From Rathayibacter sp. VKM Ac-2804 (GTDB taxonomy: Bacteria; Actinomycetota; Actinomycetes; Actinomycetales; Microbacteriaceae), in contig NZ_CP047420.1 in NCBI RefSeq assembly GCF_009866655.1, positions 62,001-126,000 on the forward strand: a stretch of DNA of 64,000 nt. Direction: 5' to 3'. A program made the translations under genes and the position numbers. Of the stretch, positions 44,170 through 53,534 are shown in pieces (the first letter of the stretch is position 1; the number at the start of each line of letters is the position of its first letter). The notes below the pieces were generated by a model that saw only the letters and a program-made list of their open reading frames with translations, was not told where the DNA came from and did not search any database.

Positions 44170-44406
44170 GGCCGCCGGCCGAGCAGCCCCGCAGGGGCGC
44201 GTCCATGCTGGTCGAGCAGCCCCGAAGGGGCGTATCGAGACCCACCCACCCCCGGGAGGGCGGATCTGCAGACCCGCCTCCCGGTGACGCCGGATCTCGA
44301 TACGCCCGCTCCGCGGCCTACTCGATCAGCATGGAAGGGCCGCCCGCTCACTCCCCGCCCCGTTGCATGCTGGTCGAGCGGCCCCGTCGGGGCGCATCGA
44401 GACCCA
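44170..44406. repeat. Family A repeat cluster, copy 6 (composite element plus extra arms)
   Basis: A partial arm (44177-44202) precedes a left arm (44204-44243), a core containing GGATCTGCAGACCC, and a right arm (44291-44333), together 130 bp like copies 1 and 8. Another left arm follows at 44366-44404. The cluster fills the whole gap of 273 bases. Confidence 0.85.
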
Positions 44407-44437
44407 CCCATCGCCCGACCCGTGCCACCCTGTCCGC

Positions 44438-44821
44438 ATGCCCCGACTCGACGCCTCCGTCACCGCGCACGTCGACGCGATGCACCACCCGCGCCGCGAC
44501 CAGATCGAGCGCACGCGCGAGGCGGTCCTCGCCGCCGACGAGCGCCTCATCGAGTCGGTGAAGTGGAACGCCCCGAGCTACGCGATCGGCGCGCACCTGG
44601 TGACCCTCCGCCTCCGCCCCGGCGACCGCGTCGAGGTGATCCTGCACCGCGGCACCGCGCCCCTCCCGGACCGTCGCCTCGCCGACGCCCTGTCCGACCC
44701 CGACCACCGCCTCGACTGGCGCGCCCCCGACCGCGCCGTCCTGGCACTCGCCCCCGGCGAGGACCCGTCCTGGCTCACCCGTCTCGTCGCACAGTGGCTG
44801 GCGGCCATCGCCCCGCGCTGA
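44438..44821 (+). CDS. DUF1801 (YdhG-like) protein
   Basis: 127 residues. VDAMHHPRRDQIERTREAVL, then SVKWNAPSYAIGAHLVTLRL (about 48-67) is the YdhG_co core. The family is of unknown function, related to iron-chaperone frataxin-like folds. ATG 44438. It stands alone after the repeat cluster; its neighbour is convergent. Confidence 0.85.
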   Translation: MPRLDASVTAHVDAMHHPRRDQIERTREAVLAADERLIESVKWNAPSYAIGAHLVTLRLRPGDRVEVILHRGTAPLPDRRLADALSDPDHRLDWRAPDRAVLALAPGEDPSWLTRLVAQWLAAIAPR

Positions 44822-44845
44822 CTCGCTCGCCCCTCTCCCGACCTC

Positions 44846-44925
44846 CGGCACGCGGATCCACCTCCGGCACGCCGGAACCGCCCGGTCCCGCGAGCCGAAC
44901 CCGATCCCGCGAGCCCGAGGTCCTC
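44846..44925. repeat. Family B intergenic repeat, copy 3
   Basis: CTCCGGCACGCGGATCC and CTCCGGCACGCCGGAACC are followed by CCCGCGAGCCGAACC and CCCGCGAGCCCGAGG; the two halves are near-inverses. It lies between convergent genes and could terminate both. Confidence 0.7.
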
Positions 44926-44950
44926 CCGAGCCGCGCACCCGCCCCGCGCG

Positions 44951-45868
44951 TCAGCGCCAGGCCAGCGCCGACCGCTCGGCCCAGTACTCCCCCGGATCCT
45001 GTGCCGGCAGCCCCTCCGGCACCGCGACGGCCCGCGCGCGCACGTTCTCCCGCAGCTGCCCCGGAGTCGCCGCCCCGCTCAGCACCACGTCGGCCCACGA
45101 CTGCCCGAGCGCCGCACCGAGCGCGACGTCCTCCGGCGCCGCGGGCAGCCGCCGCAGCAGCTCCGGCGCGCGGTCACCGACGAGCCGCCCGTTCGCGAGC
45201 GCCTCCTTGACCACCACGGTCCATCCGGCGTCGTGCGCTTCGGCGAGCGCCGCTCCCGCCGAGCGCTCCAGCAGGTTCCAGGTCGTCTGCACCGTGCTGA
45301 ACGGCGAGTCCGGGATCGCCAGGGCGAGCCGGATCGTCCGCGCCTGCTCCGGTCCGCTGGTCGAGAGCCCGACCGCGACCCCGGATCCCGCGAGCCCGCG
45401 CAGCCGATCCAGCAGCGCCCGGTCGACGAGCGCCGGGCTCTCCGGAGTGATCGAGTGCACGAGGTAGCGGTCCGGAGCGCTGCCCAGCGCCGCGAGCGTC
45501 GCCGACCACTGGCGCTCGAGCATCGCGACCGAGTGCTCCTTGCGCTCGTGCACGGCCGCGTCCATCGCCCACTCGCCGACGTACTCGTAGCCCCACTTCG
45601 ACTCGACGGTCAGCTCGCTGCGCCGCTCCGGATGCTCCGCGAGCCAGCCGCCGAGGAACTCCTCGGCGCGCCCGTAGGACCGGGCCACGTCGGAGAAGCG
45701 GACGCCCAGATCCCACGCCGTGTCGAGCAGCTCGTGCGTGCGCCCGCGGAGGGCCTCGACGCTGCGCCCCTCCGGCGGCCCGAGGTCGCCGTCGCGCCCC
45801 GCGGTGATGTAAGCCGGTCGCCCGACGGCGGCCAGGCCGAGGCCGAGGCGGGGAGTGCGGGATGCCAT
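44951..45868 (-). CDS. Aldo/keto reductase
   Basis: 305 residues. AKR catalytic set: Asp in FSDVARSYGRAEEFLG (about 56-71, with the Tyr), Lys in VESKWGYEY, His in YLVHSITPES. The C-terminal LGQSWADVVLSGAATPGQL binds NADPH. It reduces carbonyls; the substrate is unknown (L-fucose/galactose dehydrogenase-like members have this form). ATG 45868. Divergent from the MATE gene. Confidence 0.9.
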   Translation of the reverse strand: MASRTPRLGLGLAAVGRPAYITAGRDGDLGPPEGRSVEALRGRTHELLDTAWDLGVRFSDVARSYGRAEEFLGGWLAEHPERRSELTVESKWGYEYVGEWAMDAAVHERKEHSVAMLERQWSATLAALGSAPDRYLVHSITPESPALVDRALLDRLRGLAGSGVAVGLSTSGPEQARTIRLALAIPDSPFSTVQTTWNLLERSAGAALAEAHDAGWTVVVKEALANGRLVGDRAPELLRRLPAAPEDVALGAALGQSWADVVLSGAATPGQLRENVRARAVAVPEGLPAQDPGEYWAERSALAWR

Positions 45869-45944
45869 GGTGCTCGTTCCGTCCGGGGGTGCCTCCACCG
45901 TAGCCACCGCCCGCGCGCCCCGCCCGTCCCGCTACCGTCGAGCG

Positions 45945-47258
45945 GTGACCACCGCCGACCGCCGCACCCTCGACCGCAGCATCCTGCGGCTCGCCGTGCC
46001 CGCGCTCGGGGCGCTGATCGCCGAGCCGCTGTTCCTGCTCACCGACTCCGCCCTCGTCGGCCACCTCGGTGCGGTGCCGCTCGCCGGCCTCGCCCTCGGC
46101 GGCGCGGTGCTGCAGACGATCGTCGGCCTGATGGTGTTCCTCGCCTACAGCACGACTCCCCGGGTCGGCCGCGCGCTCGGCGAGGGCGACGAGCGCCGGG
46201 CGGTGGCGGCCGGGATCGACGGCGGCTGGCTCGCGCTCGCGCTCGGCGCGGTCATCGCGGTCGCCGGAGCCATCGCCGCCCCCGCCCTCATCGGACTCTT
46301 CGGCGCGGAGCCCGCAGTCGCCGATGCAGGGGTCCGCTACCTCTCGGTGAGCATGGCCGGGATCCCCGCGATGCTGGGCGTCTTCGCGCTCACCGGGCTG
46401 CTCCGCGGCTTCCAGGACACCCGCACCCCGCTGATCATCGCGGGCGGCGGATTCGCGCTGAACGCGGCCCTGAACGCCGTGCTGATCTACCCCGCCGGCC
46501 TGGGGATAACCGGGTCCGCCCTGGGGACGGTCGTCGCGCAGTGGGGGATGTTCGGCGCCTACGCGGTGATCGCGCTGCGGCTCGCCCGGCGCACCCGCGC
46601 ACCGCTGCGCCCGCACTCCGCCGGACTGCGCGCCTCCGCCGGTTCGGGCGGCTGGCTCCTGCTGCGCACCGCCTCGCTGCGCGCCGCCATCCTGATCGCC
46701 GTCGCGGTCGCCGGCTCGCTCGGCGCCGAGGAGCTCGGCGCGTTCCAAGTCGCGATGACGATGTTCTCCACCGTCGCCTTCGCCCTCGACGCCGTCGCGA
46801 TCGCGGCGCAGGCGCTGCTCGGCCGCCTCCTCGGCGAGGGCGACCCCGCGCAGGCCCGAGCGGTGGCGAAACGCTGTGTGACCTGGGGAATCGGCGCGGG
46901 AGTCACCCTCGGAGCGGTCATCGTCGCGACCAGCGGAGTGCTCCCGTTCGTCTTCTCGAGCGACGCGGAGGTGCTCCGCCTGCTCCCCGCGGCCCTCGTC
47001 GTGGTAGGCCTGACGGCCCCGCTCGGCGGCTACGTCTTCGTCCTCGACGGGGTGCTGATCGGCGCCGGCGACGGCCGCTACCTCGCGCTGAGCGGCCTCG
47101 CGAACCTCGCCGTCCTCGCCCCGCTGGCCCTCCTCGCGCCCCTCGCGCCCGAGGACTGGCGCCTCCTGGCCCTCTGGATCGCCTACGCCGTCGGCTTCCT
47201 CGGCGCCCGCGCGCTCACCCTCGGCCTCCGCTTCCGCGGCGACGTCTGGCTCCGCTGA
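45945..47258 (+). CDS. MATE-family efflux transporter (DinF-like)
   Basis: 437 residues from GTG 45945; 12 helices. Motifs: LAVPALGALIAEPLFLLTDSA (first helix region), LRGFQDTRTPL (about 167-177) and the repeat FALDAVAIAAQAL in the second half. DinF-type MATE proteins export cationic drugs or organic anions in exchange for Na+ or H+. No regulator adjacent. Confidence 0.92.
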   Translation: MTTADRRTLDRSILRLAVPALGALIAEPLFLLTDSALVGHLGAVPLAGLALGGAVLQTIVGLMVFLAYSTTPRVGRALGEGDERRAVAAGIDGGWLALALGAVIAVAGAIAAPALIGLFGAEPAVADAGVRYLSVSMAGIPAMLGVFALTGLLRGFQDTRTPLIIAGGGFALNAALNAVLIYPAGLGITGSALGTVVAQWGMFGAYAVIALRLARRTRAPLRPHSAGLRASAGSGGWLLLRTASLRAAILIAVAVAGSLGAEELGAFQVAMTMFSTVAFALDAVAIAAQALLGRLLGEGDPAQARAVAKRCVTWGIGAGVTLGAVIVATSGVLPFVFSSDAEVLRLLPAALVVVGLTAPLGGYVFVLDGVLIGAGDGRYLALSGLANLAVLAPLALLAPLAPEDWRLLALWIAYAVGFLGARALTLGLRFRGDVWLR

Positions 47259-47333
47259 CCCTCGAACGAAGTTTCGAACACCCTGTGGACAACCCTGTGC
47301 ACAACTCCCGGCGACCCCCGCGTCCACCCCTCC

Positions 47334-47396
47334 CCGCGAGATGCCACTTGAGTACGCGACACGCCGCGAAACGCGGTCACAAGTGGCATCTCGCGG
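47334..47396. terminator. Perfect 17-bp inverted repeat between convergent genes
   Basis: CCGCGAGATGCCACTTG (47334-47350) is exactly inverted at 47380-47396. An inner CCGCGaaaCGCGG (47363-47375) forms a second stem. It lies between the MATE gene and the LacI gene, 16 bases before the latter's stop. TGTGGACAA and TGTGCACAA just upstream resemble DnaA boxes. Confidence 0.7.
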
Positions 47397-47412
47397 AGGG
47401 GATCAGGGCGCG

Positions 47413-48492
47413 TCAGCGCGGAGGAGCGCTCGTCGTGCCGCGGTGGAAGACGGCCTCGAAGCAGACCGGCTCGGCCTCGTCGCCGGCGATCAGCGCGAGC
47501 ACGGCGCGGGCGGCGGCCCGGCCCTTCTCGACCGCGGGCTGCGCCATCGTCGTCAGGTCGTACTCGGCGGCGAGCCCCGGCACCTGCACGCCGTCGAAGC
47601 CGACCACGGACACGTCCGCGGGCACCCGCAGCCCGAGGCGCTCGGCGGCGAGGATCACGCCGGCCGCCAGCAGGTCGCTCTGCGCGATCACGGCCGTCGG
47701 CGGCTCGTCCGCGCCGAGCAGCGCCTGCCCGGCCGCGACGCCCTCGTCCACCGTGCTCGCCCCCGCGGTGACCACGTCCAGGTCGCCGAACACGTCCTGC
47801 GCCCCGAGCAGCCGCTCGACCGCCGTGATGCTCGGACTCGAGCGCCAGTCCGCCGGGAGCGGTCCGCGCCGCCGGTCCTTCGCGAAGGGCAGCGAGACGA
47901 CGGCGACGCGCTCGTGCCCGAGCTCCCGCAGATGCTCGGCCAGCGTGCGGGTCGCCTCCCGGTTGTCGAGCGAGACGACGGCAGCGCCGAGATCGGAGAC
48001 CCCCTCGACCACCACGACCGGCACGCCGCGGCGCCGCAGCACCGCCACCGAGTCGTCGACGGAGGGACTGCAGCCGACCAGGATCATCGCGTCCACCGGC
48101 GCCGTCGCCAGCAGTCCCGAGCCGCCCTCGGTCTCGGTGAGCAGCAGGATGCCCGCATCGGCCCCGCCCAGCACGTCCGCGATGCCGTCGAGCATCGCGA
48201 TCTTGATCGGGTCGCGGAAGGCGTGCAGCACGCGCTCGTCGACGACGACCCCGACGATCCCCGAGCGCCCGCGCCGGAGCGACTGCGCCCGCGGATCCGG
48301 TCCGGCGTAGTCGAGCTCGGCGGCGGCCTGCAGCACCCGCTCGCGGGTCCCGGCCGAGACCGGCCCGGCGCCGCTGAAGACGAGGGAGGCGGTCGACGGC
48401 GACACTCCTGCCCGGCTCGCGACCCGCGCGAGGGTCGGTCGCGACGTCGGCGATCCGGCGCTCTTCGACTCCACGGCCCTGCTCGACTCCAC
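47413..48492 (-). CDS. LacI-family transcriptional regulator
   Basis: 359 residues from GTG 48492, which has GAGGAG just upstream; an ATG at 48582 would add 30 residues but has no ribosome-binding site and lies within the putative operator. HTH: LARVASRAGVSPSTASLVFSG (about 20-40), then the periplasmic-binding-type effector domain (GIVGVVVDERVLHAF ... VVGFDGVQVPG). It probably controls the divergent MFS-SDR genes. The ligand is unknown. Confidence 0.9.
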   Translation of the reverse strand: MESSRAVESKSAGSPTSRPTLARVASRAGVSPSTASLVFSGAGPVSAGTRERVLQAAAELDYAGPDPRAQSLRRGRSGIVGVVVDERVLHAFRDPIKIAMLDGIADVLGGADAGILLLTETEGGSGLLATAPVDAMILVGCSPSVDDSVAVLRRRGVPVVVVEGVSDLGAAVVSLDNREATRTLAEHLRELGHERVAVVSLPFAKDRRRGPLPADWRSSPSITAVERLLGAQDVFGDLDVVTAGASTVDEGVAAGQALLGADEPPTAVIAQSDLLAAGVILAAERLGLRVPADVSVVGFDGVQVPGLAAEYDLTTMAQPAVEKGRAAARAVLALIAGDEAEPVCFEAVFHRGTTSAPPR

Positions 48493-48580
48493 GGTGCTCC
48501 TCGTCCCCGGTCCGGAGGCCGTCGTCGGGCGACTCGTCCTTGACCGGTCCGGGCGTTCCGGATAGCTTAGACCGGCCCGC

Positions 48581-48596
48581 ATCGAATCGATTCGAT
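48581..48596. promoter_or_regulatory. 16-bp palindrome, likely LacI operator
   Basis: ATCGAATCGATTCGAT is its own inverse with a central CG, as LacI-family sites have. It lies between the regulator (start 48492) and the MFS gene (start 48646), and is AT-richer than its flanks. Confidence 0.7.
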
Positions 48597-48645
48597 TCCG
48601 TTCGATCCGGCCCCACGACCGCCCCGCGATCAGCCAGGACCCCGC

Positions 48646-49890
48646 ATGACCTCGACCTCCGCCCTCAGCCGCCCCCAGCTCGTCGCCTGGCGGAACGCCG
48701 TCTTCACGATCTTCGTGCTGAGCGGCCTCTCGATCGCCACCTGGGTCTCGCGCACTCCCGCCATCCGCGATGAGCTGCAGCTCTCCACCTCGGGCGTGGG
48801 CCTGCTGATCCTCTCGATGTCGATCGGCGCCATCGTCGGCCTCAGCCTCTCGACCGTGATCATGTCGGTGCTCGGCGCCCGCCGCGGCATGGTCGCCGGG
48901 CTCGTCGTCTGCTCCTCCGGTCTCGCGCTCCTCGGTCTGGCGGCCGACGCGTTCGGTGCCCTCCCGCTCGCCTTCGCGGGCATGGTGCTGCTCGGCTTCG
49001 GCAACGGCGCGGTCGACGTGATGATGAACGTCGAGGGCGCCGCGAACGAGAAGGCCTTCGGCAAGACCCTGCTCCCCCTCTTCCACGCCTTCTTCAGCCT
49101 CGGCACCGTCCTCGGCGCGATCCTCGGCGCCGCCGCCTCCGCGCTCGCCGTGCCCGTCGCCGCGCACCTCTGCGGCGTCGCCGTCGTCGTGGTGCTCACC
49201 GTCTCGGCCGCGATCCGCTCCGTCCCCGTCCGCGACGAGCTCGACACCGCGGGCGTCGCCACCGTCGCGAAGGCGCCGGTCCGCGAGCGCGTCGCCGCCT
49301 CGCTCGGCGTCTGGCGGGACGGGCGCCTCGTCCTGATCGGTCTGATCATGCTGGGCATGGCCTTCGCGGAGGGCTCGGCCAACGACTGGCTGACCCTCGC
49401 GATGGTCGACGGCCACGGCACCGACAAGACCACCGCCGCGATCGTCTTCGGCGTCTTCGTCGCGGCGATGACCGTCGGCCGCGTGCTCGGCGGGCCCGTG
49501 CTCGACCGCTTCGGCCGGGTGCCCGTGCTGCGCGCCTCCGCAGGCCTGGCCATCGTCGGCATCCTCCTCTTCATCCTCGCCCCGGTCGACGGGCTCGTGA
49601 TCGCGGGAGCGGTCGCCTGGGGTCTGGGCTGCTCGCTCGGCTTCCCGGTCGGCATGTCCGCCGCGGCCGAGGGCCCCCACTCGGCGGCCCGGGTCAGCGC
49701 CGTCGCGATGCTCGGCTACGTCGCCTTCCTGGTCGGCCCGCCCGCGATCGGCTTCCTCGGCGAGCACTTCGGGCTGCTGAACGCGCTGTTCCTGGTGCTC
49801 GCGCTCGTCGTCGTCGCCGGAGTCGCCTCGCCCGCCGCCCGGTCGCAGAAGGCCCCGGCGGAGCGCGTGCAGGACGGAGCGTCCGCGTGA
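48646..49890 (+). CDS. MFS transporter
   Basis: 414 residues with 12 helices. Motif A-like signatures occur in loop 2-3 and loop 8-9 (GRVLGGPVLDRFGRVPVL, about 284-301). The pattern NGAVDVMMNVEGAANEKAFG (about 123-142) resembles the YbjJ-type sugar-efflux subgroup. The substrate is unknown. It forms an operon with the SDR gene (GTGA overlap) under the LacI regulator. Confidence 0.9.
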   Translation: MTSTSALSRPQLVAWRNAVFTIFVLSGLSIATWVSRTPAIRDELQLSTSGVGLLILSMSIGAIVGLSLSTVIMSVLGARRGMVAGLVVCSSGLALLGLAADAFGALPLAFAGMVLLGFGNGAVDVMMNVEGAANEKAFGKTLLPLFHAFFSLGTVLGAILGAAASALAVPVAAHLCGVAVVVVLTVSAAIRSVPVRDELDTAGVATVAKAPVRERVAASLGVWRDGRLVLIGLIMLGMAFAEGSANDWLTLAMVDGHGTDKTTAAIVFGVFVAAMTVGRVLGGPVLDRFGRVPVLRASAGLAIVGILLFILAPVDGLVIAGAVAWGLGCSLGFPVGMSAAAEGPHSAARVSAVAMLGYVAFLVGPPAIGFLGEHFGLLNALFLVLALVVVAGVASPAARSQKAPAERVQDGASA

Positions 49891-50699
49891 GCGCCCCCGG
49901 CCTCGAGCCCTGCCGCGTCGCCGTCGTCACCGGCGCCAACCACGGCATCGGCGCCGCGATCGCGGAGCGCCTGGCCGCCGACGGGCTCGCCGTGCTGGTC
50001 GCCTTCCTCGCCGAGGAGCTGCCGGAGCACGAGCCGGAGCGCCAGCGCCTCGCCCACCGCACCGACGGCGAGCAGGTCGCCGAGCGGATCCGCGCCGCCG
50101 GCGGCCGCGCCCGCGCCGTCTCCGCCGACCTCCGCGACGCCGCCTCCGCCGCCCTGCTGCTCGACGCCGCGGAGGAGTCGCTCGGCCCGGTCGACGTCCT
50201 CGTGCACAACGCCACCGGCTCGATCGTCGACACCTTCCGCGCCCGGGCGAGGGACTGGATGGGCCGCCCCCAGCGCCGCGTCGACGCCGCGAGCATCGAC
50301 CGGGTGCTCGGCATCGACGCCCGCGCCGGCGCGCTGCTGATCGCCGAGCTCGCCGAGCGGCTGGAGCGCCGCGGCGGCCACGGCGGGCGGATCGTCACGC
50401 TCACCTCGGGCGGCGAGCGCGGCTTCCCCGGCGAGGTCTCCTACGGCGCCGCCAAGGCCGCCCTGGTGAACTACACGATCTCCGCCTCGCTCGAGCTCAG
50501 CCCGCTCGGCGTGACCGCCAACGCGGTCCACCCGCCCGTCACCGACACCGGCTGGGTCACCGACGACGTCCACGCCGCCGTCGCCGCGAACGACGCCTTC
50601 TTCGACGTCGCCCGCCCCGACGAGGTCGCCGACCTCGTCTCCTACCTCGTCTCCCCCGCCGGCCGCCGCGTCACCGGCAACGTCCTCCGCATGGCCTGA
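49887..50699 (+). CDS. SDR-family oxidoreductase
   Basis: 270 residues from GTG 49887, overlapping the MFS stop. Cofactor motif VVTGANHGIGAAIAERLA (13-30), NAT near 108 and catalytic YGAAKAALVNY (about 186-196). A 20-30 residue insertion after beta-2 (ELPEHEPERQRLAHRTDG) is unusual and was kept in frame. Classical 3-oxoacyl-reductase-like SDR; the substrate is unknown but probably related to the cargo of the MFS transporter. Confidence 0.88.
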   Translation: MSAPGLEPCRVAVVTGANHGIGAAIAERLAADGLAVLVAFLAEELPEHEPERQRLAHRTDGEQVAERIRAAGGRARAVSADLRDAASAALLLDAAEESLGPVDVLVHNATGSIVDTFRARARDWMGRPQRRVDAASIDRVLGIDARAGALLIAELAERLERRGGHGGRIVTLTSGGERGFPGEVSYGAAKAALVNYTISASLELSPLGVTANAVHPPVTDTGWVTDDVHAAVAANDAFFDVARPDEVADLVSYLVSPAGRRVTGNVLRMA

Positions 50700-50705
50700 C
50701 ACCCC

Positions 50706-50797
50706 CGGATCTCGCCACGGCCCCTCCGCGGCCTCCTCGATCAGCACGGATCCGCTTCGTGCCGATCGAGCGGCCCCGCAGGGGCGTCTCGAGACCC
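50706..50797. repeat. Family A repeat pair, copy 7
   Basis: Right-type arm (50706-50748, starting 6 bases after the SDR stop) and left-type arm (50760-50797), separated by 11 bases; more diverged than the other copies (CTCGCCACGG for CTCGATACGC). Confidence 0.75.
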
Positions 50798-50840
50798 ACC
50801 CGCCGGCCCCCGCCCGACCGTCGCCGTCTATCCTCGACGG

Positions 50841-51536
50841 GTGCGTCTCGTCATCGCGCGCTGCTCCGTCGACTACACCGGCCGTCTCAGCGCCCACCTC
50901 CCCCTCGCCACCCGACTCCTGCTGGTCAAGGCCGACGGCAGCGTCCTCGTGCACTCGGACGGCGGCTCCTACAAGCCGCTGAACTGGATGAGCCCCCCGT
51001 GCACCCTCAGCACCGGCGAGCCCGACGAGGACGCCCTCGCGGCCGGAGTCCTCGAGCAGTGGACGGTCACGCACAAGAAGACCGGCGACGCCCTCGTGGT
51101 CTCGATCCACGAGGTGCTGCACGATTCGGCGCACGAGCTCGGCGTCGATCCCGGCCTGATCAAGGACGGCGTCGAGGCCCACCTGCAGCGCCTGCTGGCG
51201 GAGCAGATCGATCTGCTGGGTGAGGGCCACACTCTCGTCCGCCGCGAGTACATGACGGCGATCGGGCCGGTCGACATCCTCGCCCGCGATTCCTCCGGCG
51301 CCGCTGTCGCAGTCGAGATCAAGCGCCGCGGAGAGATCGACGGGGTCGAGCAGCTGACCCGCTATCTCGAGCTGATGAATCGCGATCCGCACCTCTCGCC
51401 GGTGACGGGAGTGTTCGCCGCTCAGGAGATCAAGCCGCAGGCCAGGACCCTCGCGCAGGACCGCGGAATCCGCTGCGTCGTGCTCGACTACGAGTCGATG
51501 CGCGGCGTCGACGACTCGCACACGCGCCTCTTCTAG
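50841..51536 (+). CDS. nucS: NucS/EndoMS mismatch endonuclease
   Basis: 231 residues from GTG 50841. N-terminal dimer domain ([16 protein letters not shown]), C-terminal RecB-like nuclease with GPVDILARD (about 149-157) and [20 protein letters not shown] (the D-ExK active site). The tail DDSHTRLF is the beta-clamp-binding end known in NucS. It cuts both strands at G-T, G-G and T-T mismatches; actinobacteria lack MutS/MutL and use it instead. It is transcribed alone and ends at a strong terminator. Confidence 0.95.
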   Translation: MRLVIARCSVDYTGRLSAHLPLATRLLLVKADGSVLVHSDGGSYKPLNWMSPPCTLSTGEPDEDALAAGVLEQWTVTHKKTGDALVVSIHEVLHDSAHELGVDPGLIKDGVEAHLQRLLAEQIDLLGEGHTLVRREYMTAIGPVDILARDSSGAAVAVEIKRRGEIDGVEQLTRYLELMNRDPHLSPVTGVFAAQEIKPQARTLAQDRGIRCVVLDYESMRGVDDSHTRLF

Positions 51537-51601
51537 CGCCCGCGTCCCCCTTTCCAGGGTCCCGCTGCGGGATTCCGGGAGCGGCCGCAGAAACCCGCAC
51601 G

Positions 51602-51637
51602 CGAAAGGCCCCGTCGACGGATCGACGGGGCCTTTCG
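51602..51637. terminator. Bidirectional terminator, nucS / lsr2
   Basis: CGAAAGGCCCCGTCGA (51602-51617), a 4-base loop, and the exact inverse TCGACGGGGCCTTTCG (51622-51637). GC-rich stem closed by AAA/TTT, between two convergent genes. Confidence 0.9.
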
Positions 51638-51675
51638 ACGGGGTGGCGCGACCTCTCGGTGCGCCGGGCGCGACT

Positions 51676-52017
51676 CTACTTGTGCGCGGCGGCGTAGGCC
51701 GCCTGGACCTCGGCGGGGATGCGGCCGCGGTCGGACACCTGGTGTCCGTTGGCGTTCGCCCACTCGCGGACGGCCTTGAGCTGCTTGGGGTCGCTCTTCG
51801 ACGCCGAGGCGACCGACGTGGCGGCAGCCGGACGCGATCCGACGCGACGGCCGTTCGAGACGAACTTCTCCAGAGCGGAGTGCAGCTCGGCGATGTTGTC
51901 CGGTCCGAGGTCGATCTCGTAGTTGGCTCCGTCGATGCTGAAGCGGACGGTGCCGCCGTCACCGGAGTCGATAGGCGTTCCGTCGATATCGTCGACAAGC
52001 GTGATCTTCTGGGCCAC
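51676..52017 (-). CDS. lsr2: Lsr2 nucleoid-associated protein
   Basis: 113 residues from GTG 52017, preceded by an ideal AGGAGG. N-terminal dimerisation domain (AQKITLVDDIDGTPIDSG ... YEIDL) and a C-terminal DNA-binding domain with RPAAA near 63 and VREWANANGHQVSDRGRIPAEV (the RGR AT-hook-like loop that enters the minor groove). Lsr2 binds AT-rich DNA and silences acquired genes. Its 247-base upstream region is AT-richer than the surroundings, which suggests autoregulation (inference). Confidence 0.97.
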   Translation of the reverse strand: MAQKITLVDDIDGTPIDSGDGGTVRFSIDGANYEIDLGPDNIAELHSALEKFVSNGRRVGSRPAAATSVASASKSDPKQLKAVREWANANGHQVSDRGRIPAEVQAAYAAAHK

Positions 52018-52264
52018 TTTTCCTCCTGGATGTCACTGACAGGAGAAGACGATACCCCTTCTCCACCGTCCGACGAGTACTTATCGGCGCCATTCGCGCG
52101 AATCATCGCCATGATCTGCGCCGATACTCAGGATAAGCCGGTGCAATCCGCCTGAGAATCGGCTCATCTCTCCGCCATCCGTCGTATATCGCATCTCGTC
52201 GTCGAATGAGCGCGATTGTCGCGACAGATTCGAGAGATGGCGCGAACCCGGATACCGTGAAGAC

Positions 52265-52702
52265 ATGCCCCGGAGGAACGGACCCCCTGCCCGCCCGTCG
52301 CGACCCGGCCCCTACCGCAACACGGCGGCGCGCGAAGCGCTCGAGGCGCTGGTCGCCGACGCGACCGCGGAGGGGGTGGAGCGCCTCCTCACCGCCTGCC
52401 TCGAGGGCTCGCTCGTCGTGGACGTCACCGGCTCGCAGCCCGGCGGAGTGCCGCACGTGCGGGTGGTCGCGACGACCACCGGCGAGCAGGTGCTCCCGCT
52501 CTTCACCTCCACCGATGAGCTGCGCGCCGCGGTCCCACGGCAGCAGCACCCGCGCGTGCAGATGCTGGTCCTGCCCGGCCGCGAGGCGTTCGCGCTGATC
52601 CGCACCGCCGACTTCGTGGCCGTCCAGCTCGACGCCGGCTCGATCGCCCAGGTCGTCGCCCGGTCGTTCATCGAGCAGTCCCTCGACGCCGCGGCACCGT
52701 AG
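52265..52702 (+). CDS. SseB-domain protein
   Basis: 145 residues. The SseB pattern: LLTACLEGSLVVDV, then LPLFTSTDELRAAVP (about 78-92) and VQLDAGS near 121. The SseB domain is found in several actinobacterial proteins of unknown role and in type III/VII secretion contexts. ATG 52265. Followed 64 bases later by a HAD phosphatase gene, possibly in one transcript. Confidence 0.75.
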   Translation: MPRRNGPPARPSRPGPYRNTAAREALEALVADATAEGVERLLTACLEGSLVVDVTGSQPGGVPHVRVVATTTGEQVLPLFTSTDELRAAVPRQQHPRVQMLVLPGREAFALIRTADFVAVQLDAGSIAQVVARSFIEQSLDAAAP

Positions 52703-52766
52703 AGTGTTCCCCCCGACGGGGCGCACCGCCGGGATCACCTTCGTCCCTCGAGGGCAGGAGCCCGCC

Positions 52767-53462
52767 ATGTCCGACACCACCCTCGCGCCCGACGCCCAGC
52801 CCGGCATCGAGGCGACCTGGAGCTGCATCCTCTTCGATCTCGACGGCACGATCACCGACTCGGCGCCCGGCATCACCGGCACCCTGGTCGAGACCTTCGT
52901 CGAGCTCGGCCGCCCGGTCCCGACCCCCGCGGAGCTGCTCGCCTACGTCGGCCCGCCGCTGCTCGACGCGTTCCGCGAGCTGGGCGGGATGAGCGTCGAC
53001 GAGGCGCAGGCGGCCCTCGTCGTCTACCGCCGCCGCTACAACGCCGGCGGGCTCTTCGACTCCAGCGTCTACCCCGGTCTGCCGGAGCTGCTGGCGGGCA
53101 TCGCCGCCTCGGGCATCCCGCTCTCGCTCGCCACCTCGAAGCCGGAGTCCGCCGCGCGGCGCGTCCTCGAGCACTACGGGCTCGCCCAGCACTTCACGAT
53201 CATCTGCGGCGCCTCGGAGGACGAGGTCCGCAGCGCGAAGGCGGACGTGGTGGAGGAGGCGCTGCGCCGCCTCCGCGAGATCGGGGTCGACCTCTCGACG
53301 CCCGTCATGGTCGGCGACCGCGAGCACGACGTGCACGGCGCCGCGGCCCACGGGGTGCCGACGATCATGGTCGAGTGGGGCTACGGCTCGCCGATCGAGG
53401 CGGTCGGCACGATCGCGGTGGTCTCGGGCGCGGACGAGCTGCGGGCGCTGCTGCTGCCGTGA
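52767..53462 (+). CDS. HAD-superfamily phosphatase (Gph-like)
   Basis: 231 residues. HAD motifs: I, ILFDLDGTITDS (about 21-32); II, LSLATSKPES; III, Lys near 145; IV, MVGDREHDVHGA (about 183-194). The helical cap (about 35-100) resembles phosphoglycolate phosphatase/AHBA-type HAD proteins. It should act on a small phosphorylated metabolite. GGGCAGGAGC before the ATG supports the start. Confidence 0.9.
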   Translation: MSDTTLAPDAQPGIEATWSCILFDLDGTITDSAPGITGTLVETFVELGRPVPTPAELLAYVGPPLLDAFRELGGMSVDEAQAALVVYRRRYNAGGLFDSSVYPGLPELLAGIAASGIPLSLATSKPESAARRVLEHYGLAQHFTIICGASEDEVRSAKADVVEEALRRLREIGVDLSTPVMVGDREHDVHGAAAHGVPTIMVEWGYGSPIEAVGTIAVVSGADELRALLLP

Positions 53463-53534
53463 GGCGCGCACCCGCGAGCGGGGCGCTCCTCCTGCGGCGC
53501 GCCCTTCCCGTCGCGGGCCCCGTACGATGAGGGC

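Noticed and set aside
44170..44406. CRISPR array
   Set aside because: Repeats alternate in orientation, spacing is irregular, there are no similar-size spacers and no cas genes.
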